Shown piece by piece: positions 49,953 through 60,900 of a DNA stretch of 64,000 nucleotides. The DNA is taken from contig NC_044581.1 of assembly GCF_901933205.1 (NCBI RefSeq), forward strand, positions 11,605,501 to 11,669,500, in the 5' to 3' direction. Within the stretch, counting starts at the first letter, position 1. The number at the start of each line of letters is the position of its first letter. The position numbers and the translations under genes were made by a program. The notes beneath the pieces were generated by a model, which had not been told where the DNA came from, did no database searches, and saw only the letters and a list, made by a program, of their open reading frames with translations. Source of the DNA: Camarhynchus parvulus. Taxonomy: Eukaryota; Chordata; Aves; Passeriformes; Thraupidae.

Positions 49953-50058
49953 TCTATTTCCCTCTATGCCTTCCCTGAAACAGGAATCTGTGGTGCAGGA
50001 ATCTGAAACAGGAATCTATTTCCCTCTATGCCTTCCCTGAAACAGGAATCTGTGGTGC
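49953..50058 (+). repeat. tandem duplication, 62-bp period, 44 bp identical
   Basis: 49953-49996 and 50015-50058 are identical over 44 bases (TCTATTTCCCTCTATGCCTT then CCCTGAAACAGGAATCTGTG and GTGC). The 18 bases between them contain further partial copies of CAGGAATCT, so the array has a nested structure. Perfect identity indicates a recent event. Confidence 0.92.
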
Positions 50059-53000
50059 TGGGGGTCTCAGGTGCTTCCTCAAGCTGATGTTTTGTTTCTC
50101 CTGAGCCTGACAGCATCTCCTGCAGCCTCTGAGGATCTTACAGATGCAATGTTTCTGTCAGAGTTAGACACAACCCATGGCTTTTTGCTGCATGCATGGC
50201 CTATTGATAGCAGGTGAAGACCTGCTGTAGCATGTATGTTATATATATTCTTGCAGGGGAAAAGAAGCATTAATGAACTATATTTCATTAGTAGCTATGG
50301 CTGACAGGGTTTCCTGAAAGGTTAAGTGCTCACAGAGATACCGGTGCTGAGATTATGCTCTGTGGTTTTCTGTATGTGCTTTCCAAACTTTTAAACTGCA
50401 GCTCCTTCAGAGCGTAAAGGAAAGGAAAGACATTCCTGTCCAAATGGCAGGTTGGTTACTTTGGTGCATTCCTGGGGGTGGATGCTGGCTTCTGTCAGCT
50501 GAAATTTTCCTGCTAATGCATTCACATTTCAGCTGTTGTTTTTCCAGATAGATGAGGGAACTCCTCTCAAAGCTGCCATACACTTTACTAGACTTTATTC
50601 TTGTTCTGGTGGGAGGGAAATCCCCAAGGGGGAGAACTTGAGGCTATTTAAATTTAAAGTGGATATAAAACAGGTATGAAGGAGATAGATACTATCAATA
50701 GATACTGTTCTCAGAATACAAACTTGTACTGATTAATTCCTTTATTTTTCTTTCCTGCCCCTTGCAAAAAACCTACTAGTTATTAGTGAAAATAATGATA
50801 ACAATCAAAGGTAGAACTCCTTTTCCTCTCTCATGAATAGCTGCAGCTTGAATATTTTTTCAATAGATTGGTAAATTTACTAAAAACAGATTAAACAGTA
50901 AAAAAAAAAAGATTATCTATTTACAGAATTACTCAAAATTGTGAGCAGAACTAGACTGGCTAACAGATCTTCCTGAGAGAACAACAAACTGTTCTCTCTT
51001 TTTCTTCCCTATCATGTGCAGCTCCATAAAGCAGCATATGCTTCTCTGAATGCATTTTTTCATTCTTCCTATTATGCACTTTGGTCTGTGTTATGTGTCA
51101 GAGTAATTCAAAGACACAACAGAATCAGTGGAAACTCTGCACTCCTCTCTGGTTTAATGTCATTTCTGAAGGGGTTTAACCATTAACATGTATAAAGCCA
51201 CCTAACTACGTGAAGAAGAATCACATGACACAGTTTTTTTTCCTAAGGTAATATTAACTTTAAGCTGGGATAACCAACTTCCAAGAATTCACATAAAAAC
51301 ATAATGAAGTTAATATTAAATAAAAGGCTTGTGCAAGCTTTTATTTTTACAATATGTGCTGATGCGTCCCTGATTTAATCATGTTTTGTTTATGATTAAT
51401 GAATGATTCACCTTGAAGATCAAAGTTTGATTCATATCTTATTAAGAATTGGAAGAAATCATCTGTTTAGAAAATAAAAGGAAGCTGCTTTTTGTCTTAC
51501 CCAGTACTACAATTTTAGCCAAATTCTGAGAATTGAAGCTGAGAGTACATGGGAAACCTTCAGTTATGGCAAAAGTTTCAGATCTCAGACTGTTCAGGAA
51601 ATCTTCATGTATAAATTTGGATAATTTAAAGCATGAATTTTTTTTTCCCCACTGTGTTTTATCATAAAGGTTGGCTTATGCAACTGAACTAAAAATTTAA
51701 ACACATGGGATTTTTTAGTTTATTTTTAATGTATTTATAAGGCAAAATTAAATACATTCATAAAGAAAAACTAGAAATGTGACCAAGTTTCTTTTGTCGA
51801 AAGAAGATGCACAATTGTGCAAGTTTCAGTTTATATTTCACTAGGGGTATAGCCATTTCTGTGACTCTTCACCTACATAAAATATTACTAAGTAACAGAT
51901 CTTAGGAAAGATCTGAAGTAAACTGCAACACTAAGGAAAAGTATCTCTGTTTAAATTCAGAGCACAAAATTATTTGTCTCTGTGTTATAAGTTTATTGAT
52001 CTTAATGTGTTGGGTTTTTTCTGCTCACAAAATAAGGATTATTTTGTAAAGATCCATATTGGAGTGTGAGCAGGTAAATTTGCAGAAGCATTATTTATAA
52101 AAACCCGATCTAATGGGAAGGTTTTCATGTGCCAGTGACTTGAGATCTACAATGTTGTATCTTATAATTTTTAGAGGAGAAACACAGTCTGAAGATTGTC
52201 TGGGTGGATAGATAATGGTTAATTTGATAGCCTAGCATTCATTGCATCTAACAAACTTTTCTGCCAAAGTGGTTTATTACAGTGATAGACAGATGACCAT
52301 TCTGCTGTTATCACTGGACAACAGAAAATGGTTTATGCCCTAGAATGGTTTATGCCCAAGTATTAATGCAAAATTCATGGCAAAATTCAACTCTCAAGTC
52401 ATATTTATCTCTAGTTCTCTAATGAAGAGTGAGTGAGCAGGTTTTGCACATTACTTCTGGCCTGTACTGCAATTAACTTTCTTAGAATAATTCTTTGGTG
52501 GTAATGATGTGTCAGTTACAGGATGACCAGTTGAAAAACACAATGCAAAACACGACTGTGTGAGTGGGAGTTTATGCAATGGTTCAAAATGTGTCACTCC
52601 AGAGAAAAGTGTTGCTGTTTTCCTGGTGGAAGAAATATTTCTGTCTCTTGCTTTCTTCATTTACTGATAGAAAAGTGGGCAATTAATTACTTATTTTAGG
52701 TAAAATCTTGCAAGCACAGGATTATCTAATTCAAGTGGATTCTAGTGGAATTAACATATTACAGTAACATAAGAAAGGTAATTTGCTCTTCTGTGAAATT
52801 TTCTTCATTATTTTATGTGTAACTTTGTATCATACTTTCCAACTTAAAGAAGTTTGAGAACTTTTGAAAAAAATGTCTGTTTTCTGGTAGAGTGAGTTCA
52901 CTGCTGTTCATGTAAACTCCACATGCTTTACTTGGATTTTATATTTCATAACTTTGTGGCACATTTCATTCAGGCTGGTTCACTTTGATATTGACATCAC

Positions 53001-55520
53001 AGAGTTCAATGTCTTCTGTATGGTTTGTTTCCCCACTTAAAAATAATATAGCTCTGAGAATTGAGTGATCTTTGTCCTGTGGTTTGCTTAATATTGTGGG
53101 TTTATGTTTTTTCTATTTGTTCAGAACTATTTGTACTTGGATTATTAATCTACAACTAAATGTTGCCCTTTGTGTTCATCCTGCTGACGGTATCTGCAAT
53201 CAGACCAAAGCTCTTTTCCTTAAATTGTGCAAAGCATGTTTATTGTCACTTTCTTCTTCATTTATCATCTTTTGGGGATCATATCAAAAGGGGGAAACAT
53301 TAGCACAGAGTAGTATTAGTACCTATGCTGGTTTCATCTTTTTACAGCCAGAAGCCTCAGATATCCTGCCTAAACCAAGCCTTGATGGGAATTCTGTCTG
53401 TCTCTCTCAATGGCAATGTATCAGGCAGAGGATCTGAACTGTCACTTGAATAATTAGGGTTTAGCAGGAGCTATGGCCAGTCACTGTCTGAACTCACTCT
53501 GTAAAAACCAACAAACATTGCTAAGGAAATATCCTGTCCCACAGGAGCTGCTGGGGAAGTGGACCCAAAGGCACTGTGCCATGTCCAGGTCCCTCAGAGG
53601 AGGCTTCAGTGCAGTCACACAGCCTAAATGAAGCACTTTGCCTTGCAGTGGCTGGCTGGAGGGGAAAAATCCTCCTTACAGGGAAAACCTCCCCCAGAGT
53701 CATTGCTAGAGTCCAAGTTGTCACAGTCAGGATCACAGGTTTGATCCACTCGAGTCGTACAAAAATTTCAGTCTTAGGAGTTGTTTGAAAGTTTGTGCCA
53801 CTTTAATTTAAAAGGAATCAAAACAAGCTTGAGGCCATAAGGAAGATTTTGTTGGGGTCAAAACTTCCGATTTAGATGTTCTGAAAGATTGATAAGACTT
53901 TTTTTCATTTGTTCAGAGGTGGATTGAGTTCCCTATCAGCTTCATGGCATGAGGGCTGCATATCTTCTCTGCTGATACAGTCATTGTGCTGTTACTAAAA
54001 GCAGCCTTAAATGAGACAGTTACAGGATGGATTTTTGTGTATAGGTAGAGATCTATATGATGAAAAAATATGAGATTCTTAGTGATCATGTAGCAGTTTC
54101 ATGTTAGTGGCATAGCGTGTTTCCCTTCTCTTTTTCACTATGATAGTGTGTGGCAGATGGTATAAAACAGAGCACCTCAGCTTCCTAAAAAAATCAGTTT
54201 TGATCATCTGGAAGCAGAAAATGCTGAAAAAATAGAGGCTTTGTGCAGAGTTTTCAAACAGTTGTGGGAACACATACATTCCTGTATGTCTGCTTCATTG
54301 GCTGCAAGTGTGCCATGCTATTGGTAAGCTTTTTAACTTGGGCAAAATTTCACCTGCCATCAAGCAGAGTTTTTCTGACTAATCTGTGTTACCTGATCTT
54401 TCAAGGCATTACATTGAAAGGAAGGGAGGAATTTCTGATGCTACAGTTCAGATACCCATCTTAGAAATTAACTATAAATGAGCATTAATCTATGCCAGTG
54501 TAAATGTTGAAAGTTCTCTATGGGTAGAAATTCTGCATGTACTTTTTCCCAATTGTTGTCATTGTGAAAGACTGTGGACCAATTGTGTTTGCATAAATCT
54601 TTCTGTCCATGTATTTATCTTCAAGTGTATAAGCAATCAGTTTTAAAAACATGTTCCCATTCACATCTTATCAAAAATTTGAGGAAAAATTTTAAAAATT
54701 TACTTGCTCACATGAAAATTAACAAAATTGGAGACTTCCTTCATTGTAAGTTACCAAGAAAATAACTTGAAGTGGGGAAGTTTGATGACTGCATCAGAAT
54801 CTTCCTAATAATAACTTATCATTATAACCATAATCCTTATCATAACATCTTTTAAGGCGTGCACTCCTTCTAAATGGTGTGTACAGCACCACAAATATGC
54901 AAAAGAACAAGAAATAAAAGTGCCAGAGTTTCTCTTCCTCTCCTCTTTCATACTTGCATATTTACAAGTAAGATTTGGTTCTGAAACTTGTTGAAGACTG
55001 ATGAGTTCAGCAGTTTTGAAGAACCCTGTATTTGATGTCTGGCAAAATGTATATTTACGTTAATATTCACCAGTGTGTACACACCAGGTCAAATCCCTAA
55101 GTCTTACAAAACATGATATGAATGGTAATTTTTATTTCAGTAACAGAATTAGAAATTATTCTAAAGATGTTGCTGGGCAGGGGGGAACAAGTGTGTGAAA
55201 AGAGAGGAAGCTTTAGTTAGTACTTTTACAATAAAATTTTCAATGTAAGTTTAAAAGTTGCATCAGAGAGTTAAACAGAATCTCATTATTTTAGATCAAC
55301 TTATGATAGATTTGCAAATTAATGGCATTCATAAATAAGTGGGAAATAGGACCCAAAAGTAAGAGGGTTATTTTATATAGTGATTATATATTTATGCTGA
55401 CCTGGACCAAGTATATTTCCATCTGCTTAGAGTTCTAGTAACTATTTGGTCCTGTTCTTGAGATAAATGCAGCCTGATTGCTCTAGAACAAATACACTGG
55501 ATTTGAGCTGCCTAAATATA
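50059..55520. other. non-coding stretch, no gene seen
   Basis: Small items only: ATGGTTTATGCCC repeated twice with 17-base spacing at about 52328-52357, and a 12-bp palindrome GTGTGTACACAC near 55073. There is also a GC-richer patch with overlapping frames at 53520-53790. 51180-51420 is a repeat-free patch of AT-rich ordered motifs that could be regulatory. No gene was recognised. Confidence 0.6.
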
Positions 55521-56260
55521 ATTCAGAACATAGCTTGTTATCTAATAATACAATAACAAGCAACAATACAATGACATTTAAGATGAATTAATATTCATCA
55601 AAAATATTACAAAAGCCCTTATTTTTGAAAACAGAAGCGGTTGCCTTAAATTGCATTGCTAATAGGACTGCACAAACCTTTTGAATTCAATTCGTTTCTC
55701 TGAAAGAGTTAATTTCTAATTATTTTATTAGCAATGCAACAAGCTAATGAAAATGGAAGCTTGTACAGCTTCATAGCCAAGGCCTTCCTGACGTGCTCAG
55801 AGCCCTTTAGTTCTGCTGTTGTTCCTGTGTAAGAATCAATACCACAGGCAGCAATTATGTGGTGTTGCTTTTTGGCTAAAATTCCCACACATCTGGGATA
55901 AACAGATATTCTATTCGAACTTCCTCTGTTAACTCCACCAGTTTCCATGGAATGACTCTCTATATGCTTGTTAAGTAAATGATTGTTATAAGACTATGGA
56001 GACATGGTCGATCAAATTAACCCCTTTTGTCCAGCCTCCAAAATGGTTCCCTTCATTTGCCTAAATTCAGCTGCTTTGGGGAATTTTTTCAAGCTTGAAG
56101 GACTCTCTGGATTCATCACATTAGCAAACTGTAACCTGAGAAGAGGGTCTTTGGAACAGCAGGACTTCTTTGGCCCCCAATTGTTTTGCTAATCAAGATT
56201 ATTGCCACTATTGAGATGTGGAAAGATAGCCTAGCTGACAAAATTTGTCAGCTTCCCATG
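55521..56260. promoter_or_regulatory. candidate conserved non-coding element
   Basis: A repeat-free block with two nested dyads. GATGAAT-TAAT-ATTCATC lies at 55582-55599. A 14-bp perfect inverted repeat pairs TTGCATTGCTAATA (55651-55664) with TATTAGCAATGCAA (55726-55739). Ordered sequence continues through 55950. The dyads are spaced like binding sites for paired factors. No coding frame was recognised, though short frames exist on both strands. Confidence 0.35.
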
Positions 56261-56640
56261 AAATAGTTCTGTCAGTTTAGTCAGGGTGCCGGCTAATATT
56301 AACATATAAATGAAGTCTCTCCCCCTCACCCCTTAATAGATGCAGAGAAAATATAAACACACACACAAAAAACCCCTCTGTGCTTAAATCAAACAAGCTT
56401 CTTTTCTCAGCTCTAGCCCATGTCCCTGGAAATCCTGTGAGTAGTGGAGCTAAGGGGAGGGGGGAGGGAAGCAGAATTTGCACAAAACTACTTTTAAGCC
56501 ATAAAGCAGCAAAGCCCCACTCCCCGCTGATAGCAACAGGAGATTGATTACGCCTGCAAAAGTACAAATGGTTGCCTGAATGCAAGTGGCAGACCTCCAA
56601 AGCAGTGCACTCTATGTGCTGGTTTTACATTTTATAGCGG
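56261..56640. promoter_or_regulatory. candidate conserved non-coding element, left part
   Basis: An ordered repeat-poor block. It includes a (CA)n-like stretch near 56357, a G-rich run at 56454-56468 (GGGGAGGGGGGAGGG) that might fold as a quadruplex, and GATTGATTACGCCTGCAAAA near 56541. It runs directly into the minisatellite. No product is assigned to the 107-codon minus-strand frame at 56277-56600. Confidence 0.28.
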
Positions 56641-56891
56641 GGGGCTTGGATACCGAGTGGAAGAGTGGAGCAGGGCTGTGGAAGGATGGTTATCTCTGCC
56701 CTGGGTCAGGGCTGGGGACTGGGGATTGGGATTCCGAGTGGAAGAGTGGAGCAGGGCTGTGGAAGTTTTGATTATCTCTGCCCTGGGTCAGGGCTGGGAA
56801 CTGGGATACCAAGTGGAAGAATGAAGCAGGGCTATGGAAGAGCGGAGCAGGGCTGTGGAAATTTTGGTTATCTCTGCCCAGGGTCAGGGCC
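56641..56891 (+). repeat. minisatellite, about 3 copies of an 81/75-bp unit
   Basis: Unit starts (TACCGAGTGG or variants) lie at 56651, 56732 and 56807, giving periods of 81 and 75 bases. Each unit carries GTGGAGCAGGGCTGTGGAA and ATCTCTGCCCTGGGTCAGGG. The third copy has an extra partial duplication of the GAGCAGGGCTGTGGAA segment. The array is GC-rich against an AT-rich surround. Because both periods are multiples of three, open frames run through it on both strands (56580-56771 and 56665-57006 plus, 56690-56893 minus). These are by-products of the repeat, not genes. Confidence 0.93.
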
Positions 56892-57600
56892 ATCGGCTCC
56901 AGAGCCCCAAAGCCCGGCCCTCAGCACCTGTTTTCTGCCTTTCACTCTGTTTTCTCATAATCAGAATACATATTGTATTTTCCAGCTGACCTACAAGGTG
57001 GTATAATCTAATGCTCTTTCACCCACTTACACAAATTTTGCGTTACTTTGTCAAAGGCAAATGCCTTGCATCATTCTGGCGGCAACTCTTTCAAAGCCCA
57101 GCTGTAGCTAGATTATAGAAAAGTAATTCAAACTTACGCTCATTTTAATTGTAAATGGACCTACTGAAAGTTCTCTTAATCTTTTAGCCTGATTTAAATA
57201 TAAATAAATTAATATCTCGTGATATTTGTAATCTGCAAATCAGCAATATTGGCCTTTTGGTACTAAATTAGCCCTTGAATGGCAACTGTGCTGCAGCTTT
57301 GTGTAGTTAGTGTAGGCATCGGAGATGACTCTTCTAGCAAGTTCAATAGGCTTTGCAAGGCATAGCTTTAAATAGAAGAAATCCTTCAATCATGGTTTGT
57401 TCTTGCTTTATGAGAAACAATCAGATTATTCCTTTGTGCTGGGCTGTGACAATACTCTAAAGCATGAATGAAAACTGGAATATATGTTCCCCCAGTGGAT
57501 TACACCAGCCTTCTTGATCATTGGGCTAACATGAAAAATAGATTTAATGTGTAAAATATCTGTCACTGAAGAGAATATTAAGAAAATTACTTGGAAGCAG
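56892..57600. promoter_or_regulatory. candidate conserved non-coding element, right part
   Basis: A repeat-free ordered block after the minisatellite. GTCAAAGGCAAATGCCTTGC at 57050-57069 contains the dyad AAGGCA/TGCCTT. TTTAATTGTAAATGGACC and ATAAATAAATTAATATCTCG follow. Texture is enhancer-like, with no coding frame. Confidence 0.33.
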
Positions 57601-59430
57601 TTTGGAGAACTTCAGAAGCAACGAGTTAATGACAAAGAACAGCATTTGTTAAGAAGTTCAAGGCAGATATTTCCTAAAGAGTTCCAGGCAAGTAGCTAAG
57701 CTCCCTGCTTCATTATTTCAGAAGATGTCATACAGAATTGATTTCAAGTTCTCCAAAGTAAAATATTGTATAAAATATTACATCAGTTGCCCAGAATGTG
57801 GAGCTAAAGAAGCATACTCTACAGAGTTCCACTGGTGCATCTTGCCCTGAGTTAACGCAGTATTTGTGCTTCTACCTTTGATCTGAACCTTCAGAAAAAA
57901 ATAACCGGGAGGCACAATATTAGGCATTGTTGGCAATAAGAAAGAGTTCACAATAATAATTTTAAAAATAAATCTTCTGGTTAAAGTCTGCTTAGAATTC
58001 TAATTTCAGAATCTTTGTGAATTTTCTGGATTTCATTTCCAGCTCAGTAAAGTTTGCCTTCATTAAATCCTGCTCCCTCCTGTGACCTGACTCTGCTGGA
58101 AAGTGCGAGATGGGGGAAGGCTGAGGAATCTTACTGCCCACCATGCTGTGTGTGGATGTTTTTATACACATTAAAGGAGTAGCCTTTCTCCCAGGGAGTT
58201 TACAGTCTGGAACAGCTTTTAATTATCTGTTATAGCATCAGTCCATCCAAACTTAGATATTCTAAAGTTTAAGTTCATCCAGCTCTAGAATCTCTTGCAG
58301 TCTGGCTTTGGTTAAGAGCATCAAGTCTAAAACTTCCTAGGTACCTTTAAATAGTTAAAGGAGTAATATTGGCAGAAAGTAGTCAGTCTTCTGCTGAGCA
58401 GCTGTCTTTCAGGCCAGTGCTATCCAGAACTCATGTAAAGTTTCCAGGAATCAGCAAGACACACTTGGCCATATGCTTTGAAACCTCAATTTACTGTGCA
58501 TGACTTTTTCTCACGTTTGTTTCTGATCACACTCCTTTATTTTGGACCTGCACGCCTTGTCAGGTGTATTCTAAGAAAAAGAAGTCCTGCCCAAAGGCCA
58601 GGGTGTGGAGCTTTCTCCACTGCAGCAACTGCCCAGCTTGTGAACTTGCCTTGGGAAGGGAGCGGGTGCTGCTCATAATGGAGCCCTTCATACCTCGAGA
58701 GAGCAGCCACAGCTGCCTCACACTCCAGTGCACACAAACAAAACACCTGCTTCAACCAGAAAAACCAGTAAGCACTGAGACTGGATGTGTGGTGGGTGGT
58801 GTTCAGACTTTCTTTTTTATCTCTTTGGAAAAGTTATTAGATATTTTTCAGCATTGCGGTAATTTTGAAAAAGTGTGCAGTTTTGTTTATAGAACCATTT
58901 TTTTCTTCTTCTTTTGAGATATGTTAAAAACCACTGCTAATATTTTGCTTTTTGTCATTAGTAAAGACAAACCTCCTTAAGTTTGGTTTGGGGAACTGTC
59001 CTGCAAACCTGGCTACCCAGATTTTAGACTGACTTCAAACTGTATCACTTTAACCTGAGTATAGGCAGCCTTTCATTCTTACCTATCCTTTTTCCAGGTA
59101 TTGTACAGGTGCTGAATTCTGCTTAATTAGATATTTTTATCTTGCATATTGTTGATATATGGGTGGACGTAGATACATTTCTTTCATGCAGTAACAGCAT
59201 TTCATCGGTCGTATTGAAGGGTGTAACATCAAGGATCTTTGTAAGGCAGATGACATTTTGACATTCTAATTTTAGCTATCCCTTTCAATGTATCTGGCTG
59301 AGAGACAGAAATGGCTCTCCAGGAATGGCAGAAATATAAGTAACTCCACTGAAAATAAGTATATAACACTGATTAAAAGATTATGAACTTATATCTCAAG
59401 ATTACCAATAAGATTCTGTAACTTCTCGCT
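57601..59430. other. non-coding stretch, no gene seen
   Basis: Short frames on both strands at 58478-58917 fall in a GC-richer patch and resemble no protein I know. A T/CTT-rich stretch lies at about 58899-58916. No transposon was recognised. Confidence 0.55.
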
Positions 59431-60900
59431 TTGCGTTTTGCTCAGATTCATCCTCATTTCTGACAGATTTCCCTTGGTTTCAGCTGAAATGCCCATCAGT
59501 GCAGGGAAGTTCTCCATAATGGCTGTTGTCAAATGGCAGCTGTTATCATTTGCACTTTGTTATACAAATTTATCATCTCCATCAGTTCATAATAAGCCTG
59601 ACTGATGCCATAAAACCCTATAATGCCAGCAACAATAATTGTCATTCTACTTGGATGTTGTAGAAGAGAGATTAAGGATTTAATGTTTACATGTTAAATG
59701 AAATAGTCTCTCACCATTATGGGTGGTCTCCTTCAGTTACAGTATAGTAACACTGCCCAATACTACTGCCTGAACTAAACATGAAATAAAAAATATCCTC
59801 AGTGCTGTCAGCCTTTAAATGTTCTAAGCTGAATATGCACATAGTGCATACACTAATCAAAATAAATTTCAACTTCCCTCTTTTATTTTTAGTTTTGCCC
59901 TAACTTTTATTGGACTGGCTAACTCTATGTAATAAGCATAACTATTTTATTTAACCGGGGAATTGAGTGGGAACAAGTTCCAACTGACAATGGCTCTCTG
60001 CTGGAACCCAGAGAAGCAAATGCAAGCAATGCAGTAAGGAAGATCAAACTTGTTACACTGCTGATATTCTAAGAGTTTGAACTCGGACTCCCTGCTGACC
60101 TCAATTTTACAATGATAATCATTTCCTAAAATGTCTTCATTTTGTAAATGAAGCTGTACCTCCCTCTGAAGCAGGGGTTTGCAAAGATTAAATCATTTAC
60201 ATTTCAAAGGCTTCATTTTTTTGCCAGTGTGAGAAATACTCAAGCAGGAAAATGAGTGCTCCTTTTAATTTTTGAAAGCTGGGAGAGCATTCATAGTGAA
60301 AATAATCACAGCCTATTACAGCAGCCTTGCTTGCCCATTCCCACTTCAAAAGGATGAGCCTATCTTTTCCCCGCCCAGCAGTGAATGACCACTTAAAGGA
60401 GTGATGGCTTATTAATACTATGACTCAGCCACTTCTCGATAAGGAGAACAATGAGGGGTCAAAGCTTGAGCATCCCTTACAGGAATTAATGAGAACATGT
60501 TGCTGGTAATTTGGTCTTTTGGAGATTACATTTAAATTAAAAGGTTCTTATGTCGGGCTTAATGGTGAGACTGGTGTTGTCACTATTTGAAATCCAGAGA
60601 CTGCATTTTTGTCCTTTCTACCTGTATAATTTCTTTGACTTTATCAAAGTTGCCTTGGGGGCTGGATACCATTTAAAGAACAAAATCAGAGAAACTGGCA
60701 AAATAAAACCTTAAGGAAGTCCTTCAGAAGTAACCCCCCAAAACTGCACATCTTTATTTGGGCCTAGTGTTGTTTTCAGTGTCAGGATATATAATTACAA
60801 AAACAATTAAATGCACATATCTGAGATGTGTTGCATTAACATTTCTGCATAAGACCTGGAACCAATTCATTGTCAAAGAATGTTTACTCTGAAATTGTGT
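59431..60900. promoter_or_regulatory. candidate cluster of conserved non-coding elements
   Basis: The most enhancer-like block in the window: about 1.4 kb, repeat-free, without coding frames, and dense in varied AT-rich but non-repetitive motifs. Examples are GTCAAATGGCAGCTGTTATC (E-box CAGCTG) near 59528, TCAGTTCATAATAAGCCTGA near 59583, CAACAATAATTGTCATTCTA near 59629 (SOX-like ACAAT beside ATAATTG), and GGCTTATTAATACTATGACT near 60406. TTAAGGATTTAATG and CTTAATGGTGAG lie further along. It would fit a deeply conserved regulatory element of a developmental gene. Conservation is inferred from texture only. Confidence 0.42.

Noticed and set aside
56665..57006. Glycine-rich repeat-protein frames on both strands over the minisatellite
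   Set aside because: They exist because the repeat periods (81 and 75) are multiples of three. The open frame is a by-product of the array.
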